NCBI GenBank assembly: GCA_001564135.1
Contig: LKNH01000008.1
Location: forward strand, 1-20,857
Source of the DNA: Halobacteriaceae archaeon Tc-Br11_E2g27
Lineage (GTDB): Archaea; Halobacteriota; Halobacteria; Halobacteriales; Haloarculaceae
Length of the DNA stretch: 20,857 bases
Direction: 5' to 3'
In this document: positions 7,078 through 15,255 of the stretch, piece after piece
Layout: the number at the start of each line of letters is the position of its first letter
Numbering within the stretch: the stretch's first letter is position 1
Program-made: the position numbers and the translations under genes
Notes under the pieces: model-generated
The model's input: only the letters and a program-made list of their open reading frames with translations
The model's database searches: none
Told to the model about the DNA's origin: nothing

Positions 7078-7500
7078 ATGGACACACCGAAGCAACTCCT
7101 TGACCACGTCTTGGTTCCTGTTGCAAACGAAGCTGATGCGCGTGAAACGGCTGCGGCAGTCAAGGAAATCGAGCCTGCTCACGTTACTGCCCTTTATATT
7201 GTTGAGAAAGCAGATGGCTCTATCGACCCAGTTCCCCAGCAGTACCTGAAAGAAGATGGGGAAAACGCCTTACGCGTATTTGACGAGGTATTCCCCGGTG
7301 CAGACCACGAACTCACCTACGCCGATAACCTCGTCGAGCGGATTTACTCGGTTGCGGCGGACATTGACGCAACAGCAATCGCCTACCGTTCCCGCGGCGG
7401 CAGTCGGTTTGTCCGTCTCATCAGCGGCGACCATGCGCTCAAACTGATTAAAGACCCACCAATCCCGGTTATTTCGCTTCCGCAAGCGAAACCGGAGTGA
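7078..7500 (+). CDS. Universal stress protein family (single UspA-like domain)
   Basis: A 140-residue protein with one UspA-like alpha/beta domain: first strand HVLVPVANE (10-18), a VTALYIVEK strand (37-45), and a C-terminal strand PIPVISLP. The nucleotide-binding loop GX2GX9G(S/T) is not intact: the stretch YRSRGGSRFVRLISGDHA keeps only part of the glycine pattern, so ATP binding is doubtful. The chosen ATG at 7078 gives the family-typical start; the open frame extends far upstream but only as shadow of mdh. A T-rich box (7047-7056) lies about 26 bases before the ATG. The stop is only 3 bases from the stop of the convergent transporter-Usp gene. Role, probably stress or transport-related signalling, is inferred from the family only. 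Confidence 0.85.
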   Translation: MDTPKQLLDHVLVPVANEADARETAAAVKEIEPAHVTALYIVEKADGSIDPVPQQYLKEDGENALRVFDEVFPGADHELTYADNLVERIYSVAADIDATAIAYRSRGGSRFVRLISGDHALKLIKDPPIPVISLPQAKPE

Positions 7501-7503
7501 GAA

Positions 7504-9780
7504 TTACAACTGCAATCGACGCCGTACCGCAGAGCGTAGCGAGTGAGTCGTCCCTGCGGTCGTTCTGACGATGATGAGTTTCGAATCGACTTCCTCACCG
7601 ATTGTATCGGAGATTGCTCCGCTGAGGACGTCATCCAGCGAGGTAGTGTGTGAGAGACCGAGAACAGCCGTATCGTATTCGTTCGCAATGTCGGTCAGTG
7701 TCGCCCCGATGTCGTCGCTGACCACAACTTTCGAGTCATACTCTTCGACACCAACGTCCTCGGCGACTGTCTCAATGCGTTCCCGCCCGCGCTCTTTCAG
7801 TTCGTCTTCGGTCACGTCTTCGGTCACATCCCGCGAGGACTGAATGTTGACGAGCGTCAACGACGCATCGGCTTCAGCCGCGACGAAGGAGTTCGCTTGC
7901 GAGACGGTCAGTTCGGCATATGGGCCGCTGCCGACGAACGCGACGGTATCGCCGACTTTGTCACCTCGTGGGCGCACAAGCACCACTTCACAGGGTGCGC
8001 GTTCGAGTACCTGGTCGATATTCGAACCGAGGATGCGGTCTCGTGGCTTTCGCACACCGGCCCATCCCATCACGACACAATCGGCACGTTCGCTATCGAC
8101 GATGTCGAGAATGGTCTTTCCGACATCCCGACCGACGATAGCGTGTGTTCGGAGCCCGATACCGAGTTCGTTCGCGATTTCCTCTGCTTCCTCAAGCAGT
8201 TGCTGCTGGCGTTCGATTCGTTCCCGTTCGTAGGTCACCTCCTGTTCGAGCGATGTCTGTTCGGGAACGGTCACGACGTTCATCACGACGAGTTCTGCGT
8301 TCTCGTAATTTGCCGCCCGTGCCGCTGCAACCTGCAACAGTCCGCGCTCCCGTTCGAGACTCGCAACGGGGACGACCACACGATACGGTTTCTCGTCCGC
8401 ATCCATCGGTTCCGGTTCGACGATATCAATCAACTCTTCGCCGACGATTCCGGTCCGGTCGACACGCCGTCTCCCGTACCAGTAGTACCACGCCGCACCG
8501 AGGAGGGCCATGCCGATGCCGCCGACCTGCGGGAGCAGTTCCATCTGCGTGATGATGAAAATCCCGGAGAGGACACCGAAAATCTGCACCCACGGATAGA
8601 GTGGCGACTTGAATTCTGGGTCGTACCATTCGGGGTCACGGCGACGGAATGCAATCAGCGAGAGACAGACAAGGATATAGACGACAATCTGGAAGGCACC
8701 GGCAGTCTTTGCAATCTCGTCGACGGGAAGTGCAACGACGACAAATAACATGACGCCACCGGTAGTGAGTATCGCGGTAGTCGGGGTTCTGAACCTGGCG
8801 CTCACTGCGCCGAAGTTTGCGGGAAGCAGTTTGTCACGGCTGAGTGCAAACGGGTAGCGAGAGGCAGTGAGTACCCCAGCATTCGCTGTACTAATCAGCG
8901 CAAACATCGCGGCAATAACAATCAGCACAACGCCAGCGAACCCAAAGAAGGGGTCAACACCGTCGACCATCGGGGTATCCGAGCCCTGGAGCGTATCGGC
9001 ATCGACCGTTCCAACTAGCACGAAGACGATAAGCGCATACAGAATTGCGGTGAGCACGAGCGAGAGCAACAACCCAAGCGGCAGATTTCGCCCCGGATTT
9101 TCGATTTCCTCAGCGACTGCAGCAACCTTGGTCACACCACCGTAGGAAATAAGAACGGTCGCGGTCGCTGCAAACAGGCCGGTCGAGCCCTCAGCGAAGA
9201 AGTCCGCGTAGCCACCGCTTTCGATGTTTCCAGCAGTCAGGGTAACGAATCCGCCAAGGATGAACAACATCACGATAACCAGCACCTTCTGCAGGCCACC
9301 GGTCTGTTTCACCCCGACGAGGTTAATCCCAATAAGGAGCGCACCGATGACGACGGCAATCACTTCAAATGCGCCGATAGTCAGGTAGCCAGAATCAATA
9401 TAGGTGACGCTAAGGTCGATACCAAATTCGATAAAGACTGGACCGAGATAAATCATCCCGCCAAGCAACGCAAGCGAGCCTTTGAACATCAACATGAGCC
9501 AGGTTCCAAGGCCGGCGATTGTCCCGGCTGCTGGCCCCATTCCCCGCTCGATGAAGATGTAATCGCCACCGGCTTGTGGCATCGCAGTTCCCAACTCGGC
9601 GATACTCAAGGCAGCAGGAAAGACCAAAATTGCGGCAATGACGAACGCAAGAATAACGGCCGGTCCGGCCTCTCCCATCGCAATCCCCGGCAGCACAAAA
9701 ATACCGCTGCCAATCATTGCACCCATACTGATTGCGACGACAGAGGGGAGACCCAAGTCTCGCTCTAACTCCTCAGGCAT
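7504..9780 (-). CDS. APC-family amino acid transporter with two C-terminal Usp domains
   Basis: A 758-residue fusion. Residues 1-440 are an APC-superfamily (cationic amino acid transporter-like) permease with about twelve membrane segments and the TM1 motif GSGIF at 24-28. EEIENPGRNLP at 224-234 is the usual conserved loop. Residues 463-605 form a Usp domain with an intact ATP-loop pattern G572-x2-G575-x9-G585-S586. Residues 610-740 form a second Usp domain whose pattern is degenerate (His711 replaces the second Gly). The Usp domains probably regulate uptake by nucleotide sensing in the cytoplasm; this is inference from similar fusions. The start ATG is fixed by an in-frame TGA two codons upstream, with GGTGA as a likely ribosome site. 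The substrate is probably an amino acid; which one is unclear. Confidence 0.93.
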   Translation of the reverse strand: MPEELERDLGLPSVVAISMGAMIGSGIFVLPGIAMGEAGPAVILAFVIAAILVFPAALSIAELGTAMPQAGGDYIFIERGMGPAAGTIAGLGTWLMLMFKGSLALLGGMIYLGPVFIEFGIDLSVTYIDSGYLTIGAFEVIAVVIGALLIGINLVGVKQTGGLQKVLVIVMLFILGGFVTLTAGNIESGGYADFFAEGSTGLFAATATVLISYGGVTKVAAVAEEIENPGRNLPLGLLLSLVLTAILYALIVFVLVGTVDADTLQGSDTPMVDGVDPFFGFAGVVLIVIAAMFALISTANAGVLTASRYPFALSRDKLLPANFGAVSARFRTPTTAILTTGGVMLFVVVALPVDEIAKTAGAFQIVVYILVCLSLIAFRRRDPEWYDPEFKSPLYPWVQIFGVLSGIFIITQMELLPQVGGIGMALLGAAWYYWYGRRRVDRTGIVGEELIDIVEPEPMDADEKPYRVVVPVASLERERGLLQVAAARAANYENAELVVMNVVTVPEQTSLEQEVTYERERIERQQQLLEEAEEIANELGIGLRTHAIVGRDVGKTILDIVDSERADCVVMGWAGVRKPRDRILGSNIDQVLERAPCEVVLVRPRGDKVGDTVAFVGSGPYAELTVSQANSFVAAEADASLTLVNIQSSRDVTEDVTEDELKERGRERIETVAEDVGVEEYDSKVVVSDDIGATLTDIANEYDTAVLGLSHTTSLDDVLSGAISDTIGEEVDSKLIIVRTTAGTTHSLRSAVRRRLQL

Positions 9781-9892
9781 CGCTCATCACCCCACAGAGC
9801 GGGTTCGTCCCCGTACACCCCGTCGGCCAGTTGTGACTGAACGCAATCCACTCACCTATCAAACTGGTTAATCCGAATCACGCAAGCCGTAT

Positions 9893-9911
9893 AATTGTAC
9901 CGAATACAATT
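9893..9911. promoter_or_regulatory. Operator-like inverted repeat upstream of the transporter
   Basis: AATTGTA (9893-9899) and TACAATT (9905-9911) form a perfect 7-bp dyad with a 5-base spacer. TACAATT appears a third time at 9935-9941. The left arm overlaps a minus-strand TATA-like TTATAC, so a bound protein could block transcription of the transporter gene. The binding factor is unknown. Confidence 0.55.
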
Positions 9912-10067
9912 AACTGTGTTATTAAATCATGCAGTACAATTTTTTCGGGAATAACTGATTAAATGTTCAATTTACTCTCGGTTCACTAATTGGTATGTTA
10001 TTACATACCGCTCCTTGTAGCTGTCCCCTGTCGCTATGCTTTTTTGCTTGTCTTGCGATGTACGGAT

Positions 10068-11660
10068 GTGCCCCTTGAGTCGACCGTTCGTATTGTGCAG
10101 GAACTCGCCCAGCGTGGGTATAATGCAGACCGGGAGGCGGTGACGCTCCTCGCTGGAGCATCACATCCACAGCAGGCTATCGAGCGTGCAGTTGAAACAG
10201 CCCCTGATGATATGCTAGTGTTGACTGCCGAGCATGTCAAAGAGACGATTGAGAACGATTCTCAGTCACGCGATTTTGCCACAGATACATCGACCAATCA
10301 ATCAACTGAAACCCCCAACTCAGGTCCGTCTACGGCATCCGTTAACAACCCCTCTCTTTCAACTGGAACTCCAAGTCAAAAATCCCCGGATACGGGCGGA
10401 AATCCTCCAGTTGAAATGGGGGGGTCTTCCGAATCGGGCCGCTCGACGGACCAACGGAGCCTGACAGTAAGTGGTGATATCAAGAGTACGGGAACCGGTG
10501 AGTACGGCGATTTTGTCTCCGTCTTTCGGGACCGCTACAAAAACCTTTCAGGGAAACTTCGTGGCCGGGTCAATCACCGGCCAACGGACGCTATCGCGAA
10601 ACAATCGGATGGCAGCGACGCGGCAATTGTCGGGATGGTCTCGGAGATTCGTTCGACTTCCGGCGGTCACTGGCGAATCGAACTCGAAGATACGAACGGG
10701 ACGATTCCGTGTCTCATCATGAACGATCGGGAGTTTGCAGACGAGGCACGTGAACTCCTCTGTGACGAAGTTATTGCTGTCGAGGGAAACGTCGCCAACC
10801 GCAGCGGCGACGACCCGATTATCTTCGTCGATTCGCTGTATTTCCCCGATGTTCCCCGGACCTTCCGTCCGTCAACAGCGGATAGACCGGTTCAGGCCGC
10901 TCTCATCTCCGATGTACACGTCGGTAGCGAGGAGTTTCTCGCCGACGCGTGGCACCGGTTTACCGATTGGCTCCACACCGAGGAAGCCGACCCAATCGAG
11001 TATCTCCTCATCGCGGGGGATATGGTCGAAGGTGTCGGCGTCTACCCTAACCAGGACGAAGAACTCGATATCATCGATATCTACGACCAGTACGAACAGT
11101 TCAGCGAATATCTGAAGGAAGTTCCCGGCGATATCGAGATTGTCATGATTCCGGGCAACCACGACGCCGTCAGGCTTGCTGAACCCCAGCCTGCGTTTGA
11201 TGAGGAGTTGCGGAATATCATGTCCGCCCACGATGCGCGTATCTCCGCAAACCCCTCGACGGTCGATATTGAGGGCGTTTCGGTCCTGATGTATCACGGT
11301 GTCTCGCTGGACGAACTCATCGCGGAACTCCCCGACGACAAAGCCACCTACGAAAAGCCCCATCATGCGATGGCACAACTCCTCAAAAAGCGCCACGTTG
11401 CGCCACAGTATGGTGGGATGACCCGCGTTGCACCCGAAGCGGAGGACCATCTCGTCATCGAGGAGGTCCCAGATATCTTCCATACTGGTCACGTCCACAA
11501 ACTCGGCTATGGAACCTACAACAACGTGCTTAGTATCAACTCCAGTTGCTGGCAAGCCCAGACCGATTTCCAGAAAAGCGTCAATCTTTCTCCCGATGTT
11601 GGCTATGCTCCAATCGTGCAACTTGATACGCTAGAGTTGACAATTCGACAGTTTACCTGA
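10068..11660 (+). CDS. polD1: DNA polymerase D small subunit (DP1, 3'-5' exonuclease)
   Basis: Proofreading subunit of the archaeal replicative polymerase PolD, 530 residues from the GTG at 10068. Layout: an N-terminal helical domain (PLESTVRIVQELAQRGYNAD and on, to about 65) that tethers to other replisome parts; a Ser/Thr/Asn/Gly-rich linker to about 150; an OB-fold (about 185-265); and a calcineurin-type phosphodiesterase. The metal motifs are all present: D282-x-H284, G317-D318, G363-N364-H365-D366, a YHG His, and H472-T-G-H475-V-H477, so exonuclease activity should be intact. The frame is open from 9990 but the extra 26 residues are hydrophobic, Cys-rich and unlike the family; PLES matches the usual N-terminus, and a T-rich TATA-like box (10039-10046) sits 26 bases before the GTG. 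Confidence 0.95.
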   Translation: MPLESTVRIVQELAQRGYNADREAVTLLAGASHPQQAIERAVETAPDDMLVLTAEHVKETIENDSQSRDFATDTSTNQSTETPNSGPSTASVNNPSLSTGTPSQKSPDTGGNPPVEMGGSSESGRSTDQRSLTVSGDIKSTGTGEYGDFVSVFRDRYKNLSGKLRGRVNHRPTDAIAKQSDGSDAAIVGMVSEIRSTSGGHWRIELEDTNGTIPCLIMNDREFADEARELLCDEVIAVEGNVANRSGDDPIIFVDSLYFPDVPRTFRPSTADRPVQAALISDVHVGSEEFLADAWHRFTDWLHTEEADPIEYLLIAGDMVEGVGVYPNQDEELDIIDIYDQYEQFSEYLKEVPGDIEIVMIPGNHDAVRLAEPQPAFDEELRNIMSAHDARISANPSTVDIEGVSVLMYHGVSLDELIAELPDDKATYEKPHHAMAQLLKKRHVAPQYGGMTRVAPEAEDHLVIEEVPDIFHTGHVHKLGYGTYNNVLSINSSCWQAQTDFQKSVNLSPDVGYAPIVQLDTLELTIRQFT

Positions 11661-11674
11661 ATCGAGTTGGTTGT

Positions 11675-11756
11675 TATACCGGTCGACGGAAGCTGTGATA
11701 GATTCGTCACCATCCGTCCTGCGTGAGAACTATCAATTGTTCCGTCGACCGGTATA
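11675..11756. repeat. 17-bp perfect inverted repeat between convergent polD1 and cydB
   Basis: TATACCGGTCGACGGAA (11675-11691) and its exact reverse complement (11740-11756) are separated by 48 bases. The right arm encodes the last residues of CydB; the left arm is non-coding and starts 14 bases after the polD1 stop. A transcript from either side would fold into a long stem, possibly a bidirectional terminator or mRNA 3' protector. Confidence 0.8.
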
Positions 11757-12749
11757 GTTGTATCCTTCACTTGGCCGTGCCGGTCCGCGAAAGATTGAGT
11801 AGAGGAAGGCGAAGTACACGCCGATTATCGGAACAAAGACGATAGCGACGGATGTAGCGAGGTTCAGCGGCAGCGGGGAGACGATGGCATCACGAATAGT
11901 TAGCCCAGCGGCAGGGTCAATAGACGGATACAACATGGTCGCAACCAGTCCGATGAGTGCAACGGCGATGGTTGCTCCACCGATGAGCGAAACAAACGGA
12001 CGGGTGAGGTGCGCTCCCCACCAGACGATACCGGCGCCAACGAGCGTCAGGCTGATAATTACGCCCGTTGTTACCGACAGCAGTACTGATTGTGTCGCTG
12101 GATACGCCATAAACAAGATTGCAGCGGTCAGCACGAAAAGTAACACATACCCGAGTGTTCCTCGCCGTGCCTGAGCCAGTGCCCATTGTTGGCGCCGACC
12201 GGTTGTTTTCAGTGCCAGATAAGCCCCACCGAGGACAACTGTCAACGCCGCAACTGTGAGCCCAATGGTTGCAGGTCCGATTTCCCATGCTGAGTCTGTG
12301 CCCAGTATCCAACTGCCGACAAGCATGCCCAAAAAGATGGGCGCAAGGGTGCTTCCTACTACGAAACAGCGGTTCCAGAATGTGACCCATGTGTCATCCG
12401 TTCGTTCCTCCCGGAGCTTTGCACCTAGTCCTCGAAGGACGAGGGCAACGAGGATGACGAACGCAAGTAGATAGTGGCGACTCAACAGGTTCGCATACAC
12501 CGCTGGAAACCCAGCAAATAGGACCGTCCCAAAAAAGACCAACCAGACTTCGTTTGCTTTCCACACTGGACCGAACGCCGCAAGAAGATACTCTCTGTCT
12601 TCCGGGTTCGCCCACGCAAAGAGGATACCGATACCGAAGTCAAACCCATCTAGCAAAAGATAGCCAGCCAGGGCCATGATAACGAGTCCAAACCATAGCT
12701 CAGGTAGCCAGTCTATCATATACGCCGAGTCGGACAACAGCCTAGTCAT
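11733..12749 (-). CDS. cydB: Cytochrome bd oxidase subunit II
   Basis: Subunit II of the bd-type quinol oxidase, 338 residues with about eight to nine membrane segments. It shows the family signature DGFDFGIG (34-41) in the first helix, then PVWKANEVWLVFFG (61-74) and LLSRHYLLAF, as in bacterial CydB. It stabilises the heme-bearing subunit I. The start at 12749 overlaps the cydA stop (ATGACTAG) and lies behind a GAGGTGA ribosome-site-like sequence; a second in-frame ATG at 12719 (MIDW..) aligns with the usual bacterial start and cannot be excluded. The last codons lie inside the 17-bp inverted repeat. No cydDC exporter genes are next to it. Confidence 0.93.
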   Translation of the reverse strand: MTRLLSDSAYMIDWLPELWFGLVIMALAGYLLLDGFDFGIGILFAWANPEDREYLLAAFGPVWKANEVWLVFFGTVLFAGFPAVYANLLSRHYLLAFVILVALVLRGLGAKLREERTDDTWVTFWNRCFVVGSTLAPIFLGMLVGSWILGTDSAWEIGPATIGLTVAALTVVLGGAYLALKTTGRRQQWALAQARRGTLGYVLLFVLTAAILFMAYPATQSVLLSVTTGVIISLTLVGAGIVWWGAHLTRPFVSLIGGATIAVALIGLVATMLYPSIDPAAGLTIRDAIVSPLPLNLATSVAIVFVPIIGVYFAFLYSIFRGPARPSEGYNYTGRRNN

Positions 12750-14220
12750 CGGCGGTCACCTCTGGCTGGTCTGACCTATCTTGCCTGTCAACGGCCGTTT
12801 CATCACGACGTGCCTCTTTTCGAATCAGCCGTCCGAACGCATAGAGAAACACGCCCAGCAACAACAGATACCCGATAATGAACACGAGCAGTGTCGCTGT
12901 CGCCTCCGTTGCAGAGAGCGCTGGTGACACTCCTTCGGCAGTTGTCAACTCTCCCTGGATAATCCATGGTTGCCGACCAATTTCGGCGACGTACCATCCT
13001 GTAATCACTGCAACAAACCCGAGTGGCGACGCCAGCATGAGCGACTGTAAATACCGGGTATCGTCAGTGAGGCCTCCTCGCCAGAGCCGGTAGCCACCCC
13101 ACAGTCCCAGAAGCACGAACAAAAAGCCGAGTCCGACCATTATCCGAAATGACCAGAACACCCACGCTACCGGGGGCGACTCGTACTCGAAGTCGTTTAA
13201 CCCCGTTATTTCTGCTGATGGGTCACCACCGCTTGCGAGAAACGAGGCCAAATACGGGATACTGATAGTATAGAGGTTGTCTGCTCGTGGGTCAGTAAAC
13301 GATTCAAGTTCTGTTGGAACCGCAATAATATGTAAATCGGCAGCACCGGTTTCGTAATGTGCTTCCATCGCGGCGAATTTCTGTGGCTGTGTTTCTTCGA
13401 CATGGCCTGCATAGAGGTCACCGTGGACAACTTGCATCATCGAGGTAATGAGCAACACGACCACTGCCACTTTCAGCGCGGTTGCCCAGACCTCGCTGTC
13501 ACGGTGTTTCCAGACGAAGTACGCTGCAATGCCTGCAATCAACAACGAGACTGTCAGGACTGCAGAAAGTGTCGTATGGAGGTACATCCACGACATCCGC
13601 GGGTTAAAGAATGCCGCCATCGGATCGGTCAACTGAGCAATTGCGAGTTCGCCGTCGGCAACCATCTCATAGCCACGTGGTGTTTGCATCCACGAGTTCA
13701 CAACGAGAATCCAGAACGCAGAGAGCCATGCACCGACGGCAACCATGACCGCTGAGAAAAAATATACAAGTTTGGATACTCGTTCACGACCGAACAACAG
13801 CACGCCCAGAAAGACAGCCTCCAGAAAGAAGGCCATCTGTGCCTCGAACGAGAGCGGGCCACCGATTAACTCGCCAGCAACTTCCGAGAACGATGCGAAG
13901 TTCATCCCGAACAGAAAGCTCATCGGGATACCGGTGACCGTTCCCATGATAAATCCGAGCGCAAAGAGTTTCGTCCAGAACTTGCGCAACCGAGCGTAGC
14001 GCTCTTCGCCCGTTCGTAGCTCCTTGTAAACAAAATAGACCAGAAACGGAGCGAGACCGACGGAAATTGTCGCAAAAATAATGTGGATGGTTATTGCCCA
14101 GCCGAACTGTGCTCGGCTGGCTAACTCTGCTGATAACAGACCGATTGTTGTTGTATCGACTGTGCCTAGCGCTTGGACAACACTCTCAGCACCCACGACG
14201 AGTGAGACTGTGGGTTGCAT
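12742..14220 (-). CDS. cydA: Cytochrome bd oxidase subunit I
   Basis: Heme-bearing subunit of a terminal oxidase that oxidises quinol and reduces oxygen to water without pumping protons, giving high-affinity respiration at low oxygen. 492 residues, about nine membrane helices. By alignment with the bacterial enzyme: His46 (TIHIIFA) corresponds to the peripheral heme ligand, His215 (MYLHTTLSA) and Met361 (SFRIMVGLGF) to the heme b558 ligands, E126 and E134 to the conserved glutamates, K281 and E286 to the quinol-site residues, and GRQPW at 415-419 is intact. The Q-loop is short, as in non-E. coli types. The acidic C-terminus overlaps cydB by 8 bases. A TTTTGT run about 28 bases upstream may serve as TATA box; no Shine-Dalgarno is visible. 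Confidence 0.95.
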   Translation of the reverse strand: MQPTVSLVVGAESVVQALGTVDTTTIGLLSAELASRAQFGWAITIHIIFATISVGLAPFLVYFVYKELRTGEERYARLRKFWTKLFALGFIMGTVTGIPMSFLFGMNFASFSEVAGELIGGPLSFEAQMAFFLEAVFLGVLLFGRERVSKLVYFFSAVMVAVGAWLSAFWILVVNSWMQTPRGYEMVADGELAIAQLTDPMAAFFNPRMSWMYLHTTLSAVLTVSLLIAGIAAYFVWKHRDSEVWATALKVAVVVLLITSMMQVVHGDLYAGHVEETQPQKFAAMEAHYETGAADLHIIAVPTELESFTDPRADNLYTISIPYLASFLASGGDPSAEITGLNDFEYESPPVAWVFWSFRIMVGLGFLFVLLGLWGGYRLWRGGLTDDTRYLQSLMLASPLGFVAVITGWYVAEIGRQPWIIQGELTTAEGVSPALSATEATATLLVFIIGYLLLLGVFLYAFGRLIRKEARRDETAVDRQDRSDQPEVTADD

Positions 14221-14288
14221 GTACTAGGACCTTCGAGCGTCTACACAAAACACAGACCACGATTCCCGCTTTCGAACGCTGTACTAGG
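14220..14288. repeat. Direct repeat pair TGTACTAGG at the cydA start
   Basis: TGTACTAGG occurs at 14220-14228, touching the cydA ATG, and at 14280-14288, exactly 60 bases upstream. Each copy is near a TTCGA(A/G)CG element (14232 and 14271). The rest of the 264-base gap to dapB holds a GGC-T6-GCC run (plus strand, near 14344) and a small GTTGT/ACAAC hairpin (14428-14443). Confidence 0.45.
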
Positions 14289-14484
14289 CGCTATATGGTG
14301 ATACAGTCCGTATATTCGTAACTTGTTGCTCTCTGATATAGCGGGCTTTTTTGCCACGGGACGGTCTCCGCCCTGATTTCAGTGACCATCACGGCTGTAT
14401 GTCGTATTCGACCCCTGAACCACCGTGGTTGTACCTCCACAACTGCTGTGTCGGTCGCTGACTCCTCTCGGTCGGCTGTGGCTT

Positions 14485-15255
14485 TCACCCGTCGACCACG
14501 TCACTAAACGAGTACCAGTCCGGTTTTTCCCCAGCCAACCAGACCGCTGCATCGAGCGCACCCGCTGCAAAGACCGCACGGTCTTCGGCGCGGTGGGTCA
14601 GACTGAGCACTTCGTCATTTCCAGCGAGCATGATTTCGTGTTCACCACGAACGTCTCCTGCCCGGCGAACGAGCATACCGACTTCGCCCTCCTCGCGTGG
14701 TTGAATCCCGTCACGACCCGGAACTGTGTCGAACTCCCGATACGCTGCAATTTCCTCTAAAATCGTTTTTGCCGTCCCACTTGGGGCATCGCGCTTTCTG
14801 TTGTGGTGGGTTTCGAGCACCTCAATATCGTAACCGTCGAGTGTCTCGATGGCCGGACCGAGCGCGTTCAGCAGTCCCTGAATTCCGCGGGAGAAGTTCG
14901 TCGCTTTCAAGACGGGAACGACGCTGCTTATCTCCTGCAAACTGGCGAGGTCACCATCCTGAAAGCCCGTCGTTCCGATGACGAGACCGACGCCTGCCTC
15001 GGCACACGCATCGGCCACCCCCATCGTCGCCTGGGGAACGCTGAAATCAATCACGATATCCGGCTCTCGCTCAGCCAGTGCGCCACTGAATTCCTCTGGC
15101 GTGTACTGCGGAATTTCCGCTCCTGTCTCGATAGCGTTGGGGGTATCGAAGCCACAGACGACCGCCACATCGTCACGCTCGCTGGCAGTTTCGACCAGGG
15201 TTTGACCCATCTGACCGGTAATGCCGTTGATAGCGACGGCGGTTGTTTCGCTCAT
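14485..15255 (-). CDS. dapB: 4-hydroxy-tetrahydrodipicolinate reductase
   Basis: Second committed step of the diaminopimelate/lysine pathway: reduces the DapA product to tetrahydrodipicolinate with NAD(P)H. 256 residues, full length. Seen: Rossmann loop G11-I-T-G14-Q-M-G17; GTTG at 94-97; and the catalytic block ETHHNRKRDAPSGTAK, with His150/His151, Lys154 and the SGT substrate loop at 159-161. The start overlaps the dapA stop by one base (TGATG), so translation is coupled. Downstream genes of the pathway are not in this window. The next gene on the strand, cydA, starts 264 bases later and is probably separate. Confidence 0.96.
   Translation of the reverse strand: MSETTAVAINGITGQMGQTLVETASERDDVAVVCGFDTPNAIETGAEIPQYTPEEFSGALAEREPDIVIDFSVPQATMGVADACAEAGVGLVIGTTGFQDGDLASLQEISSVVPVLKATNFSRGIQGLLNALGPAIETLDGYDIEVLETHHNRKRDAPSGTAKTILEEIAAYREFDTVPGRDGIQPREEGEVGMLVRRAGDVRGEHEIMLAGNDEVLSLTHRAEDRAVFAAGALDAAVWLAGEKPDWYSFSDVVDG

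Noticed and set aside
7897..8748. 283-codon plus-strand frame
   Set aside because: Antisense to the Usp and last membrane segments of the transporter; His/Cys/Asp-rich shadow composition.
10872..11621. 249-codon minus-strand frame
   Set aside because: Exactly antisense to the phosphodiesterase domain of PolD small subunit.
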